From contig CALYQY010000055.1 in assembly GCA_945291235.1 (NCBI GenBank), positions 1 through 15,568 of the forward strand: DNA of 15,568 nucleotides. Reading direction: 5' to 3'. This DNA comes from an uncultured Gilliamella sp. (lineage in GTDB: Bacteria; Pseudomonadota; Gammaproteobacteria; Enterobacterales; Enterobacteriaceae). The position numbers and the translations under genes are program-made. Of this stretch, positions 1 to 7,678 are shown piece after piece. Below the pieces are notes generated by a model. That model was not told the DNA's origin and did no database searches. It saw nothing but the letters and a program-made list of their open reading frames with translations. Numbering within the stretch: position 1 is the stretch's first letter; each line of letters starts with the position of its first letter.

Positions 1-2
1 TA

Positions 3-227
3 ACGCTTAATACCGGTATGAATGAGCCGGAAGATCAGTTTGGTTTAATGTTAATCGCTTATGCGATATTGCTGGAAAAGCAAAAAACGCAAGCGGCGAA
101 TCAACTGATAGATGAACATTTAACGCCTTGGTCATCAGCTTATCTGGATCAATTAAAACATAATCAAGTTAGCCAATTTTATCGGGCGTTAGCCGTGGTG
201 GCAGAGCAGTATTTACTTTTGTTGTAA
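3..227 (+). CDS. dmsD: DmsD/TorD-family redox enzyme maturation chaperone, C-terminal part
   Basis: This is the C-terminal 74 codons of a cytoplasmic chaperone that binds the twin-arginine signal peptide of molybdoenzymes such as DMSO or TMAO reductase and holds them until the cofactor is inserted. The frame is open to the left edge, so the ATG at 18 is probably internal and the gene begins outside the window. The visible part carries the family block NEPEDQFG, which matches NEPEDHFG in E. coli DmsD as I recall it, followed by the helix ending HLTPWSSAYLDQL and then FYRALA. These correspond to the HLFPWS and FYRALG blocks of DmsD. It stops soon after, slightly shorter than E. coli DmsD. DmsD versus TorD cannot be settled from this fragment, and the reductase operon expected next to it would lie upstream. 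Confidence 0.75.
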   Translation, partial: TLNTGMNEPEDQFGLMLIAYAILLEKQKTQAANQLIDEHLTPWSSAYLDQLKHNQVSQFYRALAVVAEQYLLLL

Positions 228-334
228 CGCTTTATTACCATAATTAATCGCTTTGGATATGACACGATATTAGGCAAATTGATTTGATTGCTTACACATC
301 CAGCAGCGCCAAATAGAAACGGTATTTATCCGCA

Positions 335-362
335 TTGCAGCTTTAACAAGATCAGGTATAAT
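335..362 (+). promoter_or_regulatory. Predicted sigma-70 promoter of ubiA
   Basis: A perfect -10 hexamer TATAAT lies at 357-362. A weak -35 (TTGCAG, 335-340) sits 16 bp upstream. Transcription would start near 369, giving ubiA a leader of about 25 nt with the ribosome binding site GAGGA at 378-382. The match rests mainly on the -10. Confidence 0.55.
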
Positions 363-394
363 CCGCCCATAATAATTGAGGACAGATATACGTT

Positions 395-1225
395 ATGTTA
401 GCTTATATACAACTGATGCGATTAGATAAACCTATCGGCATTTTACTGCTACTTTGGCCGACTTTGTCGGCAATATGGCTTGCTGATCCTCATCCTTCGG
501 TTGGGCTTGTCGTTATTTTTGTGCTAGGTGTCATTGTTATGCGATCAGCCGGTTGTGTGATAAATGATTATGCGGATCGCCATTTTGATGCGCATGTCGA
601 GCGAACGCAAGATCGCCCATTGGCACGTGGTGCCCTGACAGCCAAAAACGCCTTATATACTCTTTTGATATTGTTGTTAATTGCGGCCGGTCTATTGATC
701 ACATTAAATAGGCTGTCATGGCTTATTGCCGGCTTTGCCTTGTTAACCGCCATGATCTATCCGTTTATGAAACGTTATACTCACTTTCCGCAAATTATTC
801 TGGCAATTGCATTTAGCTGGAGTATTCCAATGGTTTATGCGGCAACTATTGCTGAGTTTCCGTTAACTTGCTGGCTACTATGTTTAGCCAATATTTGTTG
901 GACTATTGCTTATGATACTCAGTATGCCATGGTCGATCGAAGCGATGATATGAAAATAGGCATTAAATCAACCGCTATTTTATTTGGTCATTATGATACC
1001 TTAATCATTGGTTTATTACAGATAGTTGCGGTTTCTTGCATGGTGATACTTGGTTTAACAAACGATTTTAATTCAGTCTATTTTACCATTTTATTGATTG
1101 CTTCATTGCTATTTATCTATCAACAATGGTTAATTAAAGACCGTGATAGAGCGAAATGCTTTAAAGCCTTTATGAATAATAATTATGTTGGATTTTTTGT
1201 GTATTTGGCAATATTGATAAAGTAA
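395..1225 (+). CDS. ubiA: 4-hydroxybenzoate octaprenyltransferase UbiA
   Basis: UbiA is an integral inner-membrane prenyltransferase. It attaches the polyprenyl chain to 4-hydroxybenzoate, the second committed step of ubiquinone synthesis. The N-terminus LMRLDKPIGILLLLWPTL is the typical UbiA opening. The first Asp-rich motif NDYADRHFD (residues 57-65) and the second around residues 174-185 (YDTQYAMVDRSDD) bind the Mg-diphosphate of the prenyl donor. Long hydrophobic segments fill the rest. It has 276 residues against about 290 in E. coli, the difference being a shorter N-terminus. An in-frame stop at 377-379 rules out a start upstream of the ATG at 395. GAGGA lies 12 nt before the ATG. In E. 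coli ubiA follows ubiC, but no ubiC is present here, so the chorismate lyase must be encoded elsewhere. Confidence 0.95.
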   Translation: MLAYIQLMRLDKPIGILLLLWPTLSAIWLADPHPSVGLVVIFVLGVIVMRSAGCVINDYADRHFDAHVERTQDRPLARGALTAKNALYTLLILLLIAAGLLITLNRLSWLIAGFALLTAMIYPFMKRYTHFPQIILAIAFSWSIPMVYAATIAEFPLTCWLLCLANICWTIAYDTQYAMVDRSDDMKIGIKSTAILFGHYDTLIIGLLQIVAVSCMVILGLTNDFNSVYFTILLIASLLFIYQQWLIKDRDRAKCFKAFMNNNYVGFFVYLAILIK

Positions 1226-1926
1226 ATTTGGAATATGCCTAGTCATCAAAAGCCAGCTAATTTTAAAAATCTTGTTAGTTTAATGATAAACAAATCTAAT
1301 TGTTAATTTTCTAGCCTAATTTGCTTTAACCGATTGATATAAAATGGTGCTTTGCTGAAAAATCATCGTTTTTATACTCAAACGTATACATTTTCTGAAA
1401 CTTTTTGACAAAGCTGTGGCGCTTACCCAATTTCTTATTCTCCTATTTGCTTAAGTGATGACTGTACGCTAATCGCCCGTCATGGCTGAGGCAGTTTGCC
1501 TAAGGCAATGGCCTTAAGTGATATGTCACAGAGATTCACTATTAGCGATAAGTCACCGGTGTGCGGCGAAGAAGTCCGCATTGGTATATATGACAACAAC
1601 AGGGAAAGCATCAAAACTTCTCCACATCCCATCCGGTTTGCCTACTGTAACAACTCCAGAATGAGTAATAAGCTAAGCCATGAAACTGATGTAAATAAGC
1701 CAGAAAAACAGCGCTTAAAAAGGCCAAAAAAATCAGTAACTATATGGAAATATTCAATGATTTTGCTTTTCTTGTTTACCTTTCTTAACAAATTTTTCAG
1801 CTAAAAAGTTCGGTAATTTTTTTAAAACATTATATCATTAAAGTTGTAACGGTTTAGCTGTAAAAAAAGCAGGCAGTTATATAAAAAGGAATAAAAACAA
1901 TAAATTACACGAATATAGGGATTGCT
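1226..1926. other. Gene-poor 700-bp intergenic region
   Basis: I see no convincing protein gene here. The outer parts are AT-rich (about 23% GC at 1741-1800). The middle, 1441-1680, rises to 42-50% GC and is described as a separate feature. A 102-codon plus-strand frame (1496-1804) exists but has no homology I recognise, and it runs from the GC-rich island into AT-rich DNA. No clear terminator follows ubiA. The last 40 bp before 1927 contain the ribosome binding site of the next gene but no promoter I can assign with confidence. Confidence 0.7.
1441..1680. other. GC-rich hairpin cluster resembling a P4 Ash / C4-type antisense immunity region
   Basis: This island has 42-50% GC in each 60-bp block and lies in DNA of about 25-30% GC. 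It holds a run of small inverted repeats: GGCA-GTT-TGCC (1490-1500), TAAGGC-AATG-GCCTTA (1501-1516), GTGA-TATG-TCAC (1518-1529), the palindrome CACCGGTG (1554-1561) and TGCGG-9 nt-CCGCA (1562-1580). CGCTAAT (1467-1473) can pair with ATTAGCG (1541-1547). CTTAAGTGAT occurs twice (1450 and 1513). The minus strand has an open frame (stop at 1553-1555, preceding stop at 1673-1675) encoding blocks such as TVGKPDGMWRSFDAFP and VVVIYTNADF. I recall these blocks from the many short Ash-family ORFs of P4-like prophages, which overlap the C4/CI antisense immunity RNA. There is no integrase or alpha gene beside it, so at best it is an isolated remnant or a domesticated RNA. The family name comes from memory. 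Confidence 0.4.
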
Positions 1927-3429
1927 ATGCAATATCATAATGAAAACTCGAAGACGCCTTTCTTAAGTTCTCTTAATCGTCGCCTTAATCAGAACAATAA
2001 CTTAAGCTTAAATTCACCGACAAATTTTAACTCAAATAACGCTAATAAGCCGCATTTTTTCAAAAAAACATTAACATGCCTATTAATGTTACCTTTAATG
2101 TATGTATTTAATGCACAGGCATTAACATCAAACACTACAGCTCAAGCAATCAATGGTTCAGCACCTTATTTAACATTTGATAATGGTCAAACTAAAAGTG
2201 ATAACACCCGAGCGTTATTATGGTTGCGTTTTAATGATGGTAACCAAGAAGTCAAATATGATGCTCCTCCTAAGGATAATGATGATAATCCCGTGATTAT
2301 AGATATTCCAGCGACAGTGAACACCTTTGAAGATATCCAAACAGTCGTGTCAGCTAATACCCCTATTATTGATGGTGTCCAATCAATTGATTTTAGCACA
2401 ATACTACAAGATCCGAATAATTATGCCAGAGATGATGACGGTGATGTGGTAGTTTCAGCAACGGGTAAAATAGCGATGACTATTTTAGACTCGACAGAGC
2501 AGAAGGTTAGACGGACAGATGCTATTGATACCTGTTCGGCTCCTTATATTATCAATCTGAAGATAGATGACAGTGAAATTAAAACACAATATGGTATACC
2601 TGATTCGACATCCTATAGTAGTCTTGAAGACAACTATTACTTAGCTATGAATTCTGCTACTCTTTATACTTGCTTTGTACAACCAGCAAAAACGGTTATT
2701 AGGGGTAATGAGAATGGTGAATCTGGTCAGTGGGATAATAATAAACAAATATATTTCATGCAAAATCTCAATCAACCTGAATTAAACTTTCCAGCAACGG
2801 GTGCTCATAATCTATATTTTAAGTTAATTATTGCTGGGCTGAAAAACATTAATCAACTCAGTTATACCAAAGAGCCAAGCAATTCAAATATTGATTTAGA
2901 GTTTGGAGAGTTGAACAAGACTCCGATAGTAAGATTAAAAGGCCCAACCTCCAATTCTACCTCATGGAAAATTCCTTTTGTTCCAACAACATTTACTATT
3001 TATGCTGACACAGCAAAAACCAGGCCTATATATAGCTTTAAATTACAACACTGGTTTATTCCTCATACGGATATACATGGCTATTCATACTTAGAAAATA
3101 ATCATAATAATGCAGTAAATTATTGTTCCACTTTATCGGGTTATCGATTGGCAAATGTATCTGAGCTGAGTAATGCTAATGCTAATGGAATAGTTGGTAA
3201 TCCAAATGCCAACGCTATGTACCCGATAAGGCAAATAAATGGAGGATTGTTTTCAGAGTGGGGTGGGATTTCGGGTAGCTATTCTCAAGATAAGCAATGG
3301 TCTATATTTGCAGCTTGGACTGCTACACCTAGCGTTACGCCGGGACAATTTTATACTGTGTCTTTAGAGTCTGGTATAATCCATCCATTTAGAAATCAAC
3401 TTACTCAAACCGTTTGTGTATCACCTTAA
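1927..3429 (+). CDS. Secreted adhesin-like protein with C-type-lectin-like C-terminus
   Basis: This 500-residue protein is predicted to be exported. Residues 1-45 form a long, Asn-rich n-region. A hydrophobic stretch (about 48-62) follows, ending AQA (63-65), a good signal-peptidase I site. The mature part begins with a domain containing TSNTTAQAINGSAPYLTFDNG and an Asp cluster (DDDGD, 169-173). The last 130 residues (about 368-500) match the pattern of the lectin-like adhesion domain seen at the ends of invasin/intimin-type proteins and of stand-alone secreted proteins of Providencia and Orbaceae: FKLQHWFI, then C400, GYRLANVSELSNA, GGLFSEWG and a terminal VCVSP with C497. The four mature cysteines suggest pairs C203-C249 and C400-C497. 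There is no beta-barrel, LPXTG or membrane anchor. The start has a good ribosome binding site, AGGG, 6 nt upstream. Ligand and partner are unknown, and the domain match is recalled rather than searched. Confidence 0.7.
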   Translation: MQYHNENSKTPFLSSLNRRLNQNNNLSLNSPTNFNSNNANKPHFFKKTLTCLLMLPLMYVFNAQALTSNTTAQAINGSAPYLTFDNGQTKSDNTRALLWLRFNDGNQEVKYDAPPKDNDDNPVIIDIPATVNTFEDIQTVVSANTPIIDGVQSIDFSTILQDPNNYARDDDGDVVVSATGKIAMTILDSTEQKVRRTDAIDTCSAPYIINLKIDDSEIKTQYGIPDSTSYSSLEDNYYLAMNSATLYTCFVQPAKTVIRGNENGESGQWDNNKQIYFMQNLNQPELNFPATGAHNLYFKLIIAGLKNINQLSYTKEPSNSNIDLEFGELNKTPIVRLKGPTSNSTSWKIPFVPTTFTIYADTAKTRPIYSFKLQHWFIPHTDIHGYSYLENNHNNAVNYCSTLSGYRLANVSELSNANANGIVGNPNANAMYPIRQINGGLFSEWGGISGSYSQDKQWSIFAAWTATPSVTPGQFYTVSLESGIIHPFRNQLTQTVCVSP

Positions 3430-3487
3430 TCGTCATTAAATATAATCGCATTAAAGTGTGATTGAGGTAAAAACGAAACTATAATTT

Positions 3488-3505
3488 GGGCTCAATATTG
3501 AGCCC
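3488..3505 (+). terminator. Perfect inverted repeat, likely terminator of the adhesin-like gene
   Basis: GGGCTCAAT is followed directly by its exact complement ATTGAGCCC, giving a 7-bp GC-containing stem with a 4-nt loop 58 bp after the stop codon. The tail is TTAATTAT rather than a pure T run, and it is preceded by ATAATTT on the other side. It could therefore work weakly in both directions and also end folP transcription. Confidence 0.5.
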
Positions 3506-3627
3506 TTAATTATATAATTATTAATCTAATATTCTTCTTTAGCCTGCTTTAAAAAGCTTTTTCTACAATTATCCAGAGTTGGTTGATATGCAATGGTTAG
3601 ATGAGCAGCCTTTTTCAGATATTAATT

Positions 3628-4464
3628 TCAACCTTGTTCAGCTAATGTTGCTTGCACAATCCGTAGAGCATCAAATGTCTGTTTAACATCATGTACCCGT
3701 ATAATGTGTGCCCCTTTCATCGCCGCAATGACAGCGCAAGATACACTACCAAGCATTCGTTCTTGCGGCGGAACATTTAATACTTGTCCAATCATGGATT
3801 TACGGGACATACCAACTAATAGCGGTAAATTGAAATGATGAAATTTTTCCAAAGTTGCCAGTAATCGGTAGTTGTGTGATAGTGTTTTACCAAAGCCAAA
3901 ACCTGGATCGAGTATGATTTTTTCACGATTTATACCGGCTTTAATGCAGCGATTAATATGTTGGTCAAAAAAAGTGTCTACTTCTTGATAGATATCTTGA
4001 TTGTAGTGTGGCGCATTTTGCATGGTTTGAGGATCGCCTTGCATATGCATAATACAAACAGGCAGTCCGGTTTTTGCCGCAGCGGTCATTGCGCCGGGCT
4101 CAGTTAGTGCTCGAATATCGTTAATTAAGTGGGCGCCGGCTTTCGCCGATTCAGTCATTACCTCAGGTTTAGAGGTATCTACCGAAATCCATATATCAAA
4201 ATAACGGGCAATTTTTTCAACTAAAGGTATTACCCGTTCTAACTCCTCTTCAACCGATACTTCAGCTGCGCCAGGTCGGGTTGATTCTCCTCCGACATCA
4301 ATAAATGTGGCACCGGCTTGAATCATACTATCAACTCGACGCATTGCATCATCGAGGTTGTTGTATTTACCGCCGTCGGAAAATGAATCTGGCGTCATGT
4401 TCACAATGCCCATAACTTGTGGAAAAGAGAGATCCATAACTTGATTTTGAAAATGAATTTCCAT
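3628..4464 (-). CDS. folP: Dihydropteroate synthase FolP
   Basis: FolP condenses 4-aminobenzoate with the pterin pyrophosphate to make dihydropteroate in folate synthesis; it is the sulfonamide target. The protein is a TIM barrel with all the expected signatures: VMGIVNMTPDSFSDGG, DVGGESTRPGA, ISVDTSKPEV, NDIRAL, DPGFGFGKTLSHNY, GMSRKSMIG and RVHDVK near the end. I chose the ATG at 4464 (278 residues; E. coli about 282) because AGGA lies 8 nt upstream and the next residues align with the E. coli N-terminus. An in-frame ATG at 4506 would add 14 residues without any ribosome binding site. As in E. coli, folP follows ftsH, but a strong terminator separates the two and glmM does not follow downstream. 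Confidence 0.95.
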   Translation of the reverse strand: MEIHFQNQVMDLSFPQVMGIVNMTPDSFSDGGKYNNLDDAMRRVDSMIQAGATFIDVGGESTRPGAAEVSVEEELERVIPLVEKIARYFDIWISVDTSKPEVMTESAKAGAHLINDIRALTEPGAMTAAAKTGLPVCIMHMQGDPQTMQNAPHYNQDIYQEVDTFFDQHINRCIKAGINREKIILDPGFGFGKTLSHNYRLLATLEKFHHFNLPLLVGMSRKSMIGQVLNVPPQERMLGSVSCAVIAAMKGAHIIRVHDVKQTFDALRIVQATLAEQG

Positions 4465-4581
4465 AAGGGTAGTCCTATTTGATAAACAGTTTTTAAATAA
4501 ATGCATTAGCTATTTAGTTACGGTTAAATGTTTAGCTTAGCCGTAAAGGTTATATTTACCACTGAGTCTAATTATGATGAG

Positions 4582-4587
4582 ATTATA
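4582..4587 (-). promoter_or_regulatory. Candidate -10 element for folP
   Basis: On the minus strand a perfect TATAAT lies about 120 nt before the folP start and just downstream of the ftsH terminator. No good -35 is present at 16-18 bp; only T-rich sequence is found there. Its position makes it the most plausible separate promoter for folP. Confidence 0.3.
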
Positions 4588-4603
4588 TCTTCATTTTGTC
4601 GAT

Positions 4604-4625
4604 AAAAAACGCGCCGAAGCGCGTT
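4604..4625 (-). terminator. Rho-independent terminator after ftsH
   Basis: Read on the minus strand this is AACGCGC-TTCG-GCGCGTT followed by TTTT and ATC: a 7-bp, mostly GC stem closed by a stable UUCG tetraloop with a U run. It starts 17 bp after the ftsH stop codon. It should stop most ftsH transcripts before folP. Confidence 0.9.
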
Positions 4626-4641
4626 ATTTATTTATATCATT

Positions 4642-6519
4642 TTAATCGTCTGATTGAGGCGGAATATCCGTTCCCTCATTTGGAATCTCTTGTGCTGCTT
4701 TTTCGTCGCTCTCTGTCCAGTCGTACGGTGCATTGATAGGTCGACGTGCAATTAAGTCCGCCACTTGATTTGCACCAATGGTTTCATATTTCATTAGCGC
4801 ATCTTTCATTGCATGAAGCACATCCATATTTTCCGTCAAAATTTTTCGTGCTCGTTCAAAATTGCGGTCAATAATCGCTTTAACTTCTTCATCGATAATG
4901 CGAGCAGTTTCATCTGAGATATCTTTAGGACGTCCATAAGCTGAATTATCATCCATTTCATAAAATAGTGGTCCTAGACGTTCAGAAAAGCCCCATTGGG
5001 TAACCATAGCTCTGGCGTATTGCGTGGCAACCTTAATATCATTCGAGGCGCCGGTTGATACTTTTTCAGCACCATAGATCAGTTCTTCCGCCAGTCTTCC
5101 ACCATAAAGGGTCGCAATATCGCCTTCTAGTTTTTCACGGCTTTCACTCACTCTGTCGCCTTCAGGTAAGAAGAAGGTGACGCCTAAAGCACGTCCGCGA
5201 GGAATGATTGTGACTTTATGAATTGGATCATGATCAGGCATTAAATAACCAACAATAGCATGACCGGCTTCATGATAAGCGGTTGATATCAATTGTTCTT
5301 GGGTCATCGTCAATGAGCGTCGTTCAGTGCCCATATTGATTTTATCTTTGGCTTCTTCAAACTCGTCCATTGTCACTAATCGTTTGTTACGACGAGCCGC
5401 AAATAACGCCGCTTCATTGACTAAGTTTGCTAATTCAGCACCAGAGTAACCCGGTGTGCCACGTGCTAAGACTGACAAATTAACATCAGAGCCCAAAGGT
5501 ACTTTACGGACATGAACGGCAAGAATCTGCTCACGACCTTTCATATCTGGTAGGCCAATTTGTACTTGGCGGTCAAAACGACCGGGGCGCAGTAATGCCG
5601 GATCTAAAATATCAACCCGGTTAGTGGCTGCAATAATGATTATTCCGCTATTCGCTTCAAAACCATCCATTTCAACTAGCATTTGGTTCAAGGTTTGTTC
5701 ACGTTCGTCATGCCCGCCCATTGAACCAGCGCCTCGTTTACGACCAACGGCATCAATTTCGTCAATAAAGATGATACACGGTGAATGTTTTCGAGCTTGT
5801 TCAAATAGATCACGTACACGTGAGGCACCCACACCGACAAACATTTCAACAAAGTCAGAGCCGGAAATACTGAAAAATGGAACGTTAGCTTCACCAGCAA
5901 TCGCTTTTGCCAGTAGGGTTTTACCTGTACCCGGTGGTCCAACCATTAAAATCCCTTTTGGAATACGTCCACCCAATTTTTGGTATTTACCCGGATCGCG
6001 TAAGAAATCAACCACCTCGGTAACTTCTTGTTTCGCCTCTTCGCTACCGGCGACATCGGTAAATTTTGTTTTGACTTGATCAGGGGTTAGCATTCGAGCT
6101 TTACTTTTACCGACCGACATTGGTCCGCCTTTACCACCACCTTGCATTTGACGCATAATAAAGATCCAAAAGCCAATGAGTAAAATGATAGGGAACCAAG
6201 AAACTAAAATCGCACCTAATAAGCTCGGTTTTTCATCAGCAGTACCATAGACAGGTACTTTATGACTTAATAAATCATCAATGAGTTTTTCATCAAAATA
6301 AGGGATATAAGTTACGTAATTGCTATTATCGTTTCTGGTAGCAACTATTTCTCGTCCGTTAATATGCACTTCTTTGAGCTTGCCATCGGCGATATCTGAG
6401 TTAAATTTATAATAATCGATTTGAGGGCCGCTAGATACTGAGCTGAATTGATTAAATACCGCAATCAATACTACCGCAATTATTCCCCATATCAGTAGAT
6501 TCTTTACCATGTCGTTCAA
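4642..6519 (-). CDS. ftsH: ATP-dependent zinc metalloprotease FtsH
   Basis: FtsH is the hexameric inner-membrane AAA+ protease that degrades misassembled membrane proteins and, in E. coli, LpxC and sigma-32. The order is: transmembrane segment 1 (about 8-24), a periplasmic domain, segment 2 (about 101-122), the AAA module and the protease. Visible motifs are Walker A GPPGTGKT (194-201), Walker B with CIIFIDEID (248-256), the second region of homology [20 protein letters not shown], the zinc site HEAGH (416-420) and D494 as probable third ligand. At 625 residues it is slightly shorter than E. coli, with a reduced acidic tail. The chosen start is a TTG at 6519: GAGGGG lies 8 nt before it but 17 nt before the next ATG (6510), and the resulting MNDMVKN matches the MSDMAKN beginning I recall for enterobacterial FtsH. 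It follows rlmE by 76 bp, the same order as in E. coli. Confidence 0.97.
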   Translation of the reverse strand: MNDMVKNLLIWGIIAVVLIAVFNQFSSVSSGPQIDYYKFNSDIADGKLKEVHINGREIVATRNDNSNYVTYIPYFDEKLIDDLLSHKVPVYGTADEKPSLLGAILVSWFPIILLIGFWIFIMRQMQGGGKGGPMSVGKSKARMLTPDQVKTKFTDVAGSEEAKQEVTEVVDFLRDPGKYQKLGGRIPKGILMVGPPGTGKTLLAKAIAGEANVPFFSISGSDFVEMFVGVGASRVRDLFEQARKHSPCIIFIDEIDAVGRKRGAGSMGGHDEREQTLNQMLVEMDGFEANSGIIIIAATNRVDILDPALLRPGRFDRQVQIGLPDMKGREQILAVHVRKVPLGSDVNLSVLARGTPGYSGAELANLVNEAALFAARRNKRLVTMDEFEEAKDKINMGTERRSLTMTQEQLISTAYHEAGHAIVGYLMPDHDPIHKVTIIPRGRALGVTFFLPEGDRVSESREKLEGDIATLYGGRLAEELIYGAEKVSTGASNDIKVATQYARAMVTQWGFSERLGPLFYEMDDNSAYGRPKDISDETARIIDEEVKAIIDRNFERARKILTENMDVLHAMKDALMKYETIGANQVADLIARRPINAPYDWTESDEKAAQEIPNEGTDIPPQSDD

Positions 6520-6595
6520 AAGAAAAACCCCTCATAAAAATTAACAGTTACGACTAAAATTAACCAAGTATGGTACTACAAAATTATACAACTGG

Positions 6596-7222
6596 CTACT
6601 TCATACCCATAGCAACAATATAAACTTCTCTTGACCTTGCGCGTGAAGCTTCCGGTTTGCGTATTTTGACCGTTTTAAAAAGTGATCTTACTGCTTTAAG
6701 ATACTCTTCAAATCCTTCGCCTTGAAAGACTTTCACAATAAAATTGCCATTCGGTGCCAGAACATCTCGGCACATATCTAATGCCAGTTCAACTAAGTAC
6801 ATGGCTCTAGGAATATCAACCGCCGGTTGCCCACTCATATTAGGCGCCATGTCGGACATAACCACTTGCACTTTGTCTTCTCCAACACGCTCGAGGAGCG
6901 CATTGAGCACAGCTTCATCTCGAAAGTCACCTTGCAGGAAATCTACCCCAACAATAGGATCCATTGGGAGCAAATCACAAGCGATGATCCGACCTTTATT
7001 GCCGATAAGTGATGCGACATATTGTGACCAACCACCAGGCGCCGCGCCTAAATCGACAACGGTAATACCGGGTTTAAATAGTTTGTCACTTTTTTGAATT
7101 TCTTCTAATTTGAACCAAGCTCGCGATCGTAGACCTTTTTTTTGTGCTTGTTGCACAAAGCGATCTTTAAAATGTTCATTAAGCCAACGCGTCGAGCTAG
7201 CTGAGCGTTTTTTGTTACTCAC
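6596..7222 (-). CDS. rlmE: 23S rRNA (uridine2552-2'-O)-methyltransferase RlmE
   Basis: RlmE (FtsJ/RrmJ) methylates the ribose of U2552 in the A loop of 23S rRNA, a late step of 50S assembly, using S-adenosylmethionine. It has 208 residues (E. coli 209). The SAM-binding motif [12 protein letters not shown] spans 56-67. The catalytic set sits at the expected positions: K38, D124 (in SDMAPN), K164 (in IVKVF) and E199 (in SREV). The start codon is GTG at 7222, with AAGGA 10 nt upstream. It leads the rlmE-ftsH transcript and is divergent from yhbY, as in E. coli. An S-adenosylmethionine methyltransferase beside the heat-linked protease gene ftsH is the classical arrangement. Confidence 0.96.
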   Translation of the reverse strand: MSNKKRSASSTRWLNEHFKDRFVQQAQKKGLRSRAWFKLEEIQKSDKLFKPGITVVDLGAAPGGWSQYVASLIGNKGRIIACDLLPMDPIVGVDFLQGDFRDEAVLNALLERVGEDKVQVVMSDMAPNMSGQPAVDIPRAMYLVELALDMCRDVLAPNGNFIVKVFQGEGFEEYLKAVRSLFKTVKIRKPEASRARSREVYIVAMGMK

Positions 7223-7257
7223 AGCGAATAAATCCTTAACGTAAAGAGTTCACTTCA

Positions 7258-7286
7258 TTGATTAGTCATATATATAAGGGTAGAAT
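7258..7286 (+). promoter_or_regulatory. Predicted sigma-70 promoter of yhbY
   Basis: TTGATT (7258-7263), 17 bp, TAGAAT (7281-7286). The predicted start is near 7293, leaving a leader of about 27 nt before yhbY. It overlaps the predicted rlmE promoter on the other strand. Confidence 0.6.
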
Positions 7287-7299
7287 AGCAAAATTACAA
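7271..7299 (-). promoter_or_regulatory. Predicted sigma-70 promoter of rlmE-ftsH
   Basis: On the minus strand TTGTAA (7294-7299) is followed after 17 bp by TATATA (7271-7276). Both hexamers match 4 of 6 consensus bases. The site overlaps the yhbY promoter face to face, so RNA polymerase could not occupy both at once. I see no sigma-32-type sequence in this short gap. Confidence 0.45.
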
Positions 7300-7319
7300 C
7301 TTAATGTGATAAAAAATTA

Positions 7320-7613
7320 ATGAATTTATCGAATAAACAAAAACAGTATCTAAAGGGTGAAGCTCATCACTTAAAACCAATCGTGATGATTGGTGCTAAT
7401 GGGTTTACTGAAGGCGTTTTAGCTGAAATTGAAAATGCCTTGAACTTTCATGAGCTAATTAAAATTAAAGTGTCTGCTGAAGATCGCGAAACAAAAAAAC
7501 TTATTTGTGATGCGATTATTCGTGAAACTAAAGCGATACCTGTTCAGCAGGTTGGCTCTATTTTTACGGTGTTTAGACCGAGTGAAGAGAAAAAAATCTC
7601 TTTACCAAAATAA
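7320..7613 (+). CDS. yhbY: YhbY, CRM-domain ribosome assembly RNA-binding protein
   Basis: YhbY is a small RNA-binding protein of the CRS1/YhbY (CRM) fold that associates with pre-50S ribosomal particles. All 97 residues align with E. coli YhbY, including the opening MNLSNKQKQYLKG, the loop IGANGFTEGVLAEIE carrying the GxxG-type RNA-binding turn, HELIKIKV, EDRETKKLI and the end RKISLP-like KKISLPK. The start has no clear Shine-Dalgarno sequence and the upstream DNA is A-rich. It is divergent from rlmE and convergent with greA, exactly the E. coli arrangement, and it ends at a shared bidirectional terminator. The grouping fits a joint role in 50S maturation. Confidence 0.95.
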   Translation: MNLSNKQKQYLKGEAHHLKPIVMIGANGFTEGVLAEIENALNFHELIKIKVSAEDRETKKLICDAIIRETKAIPVQQVGSIFTVFRPSEEKKISLPK

Positions 7614-7619
7614 TCAATG

Positions 7620-7648
7620 AAAAACAGGGCATATTGCCCTGTTTTTTT
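7620..7648. terminator. Bidirectional terminator between yhbY and greA
   Basis: CAGGGCA-TAT-TGCCCTG is flanked by five A before and seven T after, so a perfect stem of 7-12 bp with a U run forms on either strand. It ends both yhbY (plus) and greA (minus). Confidence 0.92.
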
Positions 7649-7678
7649 ATCGAGAGTGATGATTGGTGCAAATTGACA

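Noticed and set aside
1405..1433. TTGACA at 1405-1410 as a promoter
   Set aside because: The hexamer is a perfect -35, but the sequence 16-18 bp downstream (around CAATTT) is a poor -10 and no gene follows at a sensible distance.
1496..1804. 102-codon plus-strand reading frame in the intergenic region
   Set aside because: It starts inside the hairpin island, has no ribosome binding site, crosses from 45% to 23% GC, and its sequence shows no family I know. It looks like a chance frame across the structured element.
3440..3470. AATCGCA-TTAAAG-TGTGATT hairpin after the adhesin-like gene
   Set aside because: It has one GU pair, a weak stem and no T run. The palindrome at 3488-3505 is the better end signal.
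3550..3575. Short hairpin GCTT-TAAA-AAGC with a T run
   Set aside because: A 4-bp stem with mostly AT pairs is too weak to call a terminator.
4465..4506. Upstream ATG adding 14 residues to FolP
   Set aside because: There is no ribosome binding site before it, whereas the ATG at 4464 has AGGA at good spacing and fits the known N-terminus.
5624..6079. 151-codon plus-strand frame opposite ftsH
   Set aside because: It lies entirely antisense to the conserved AAA domain of ftsH, and its composition is that of a shadow frame.
6744..7097. 117-codon plus-strand frame opposite rlmE
   Set aside because: It is antisense to a full-length conserved gene and has no recognisable protein features.
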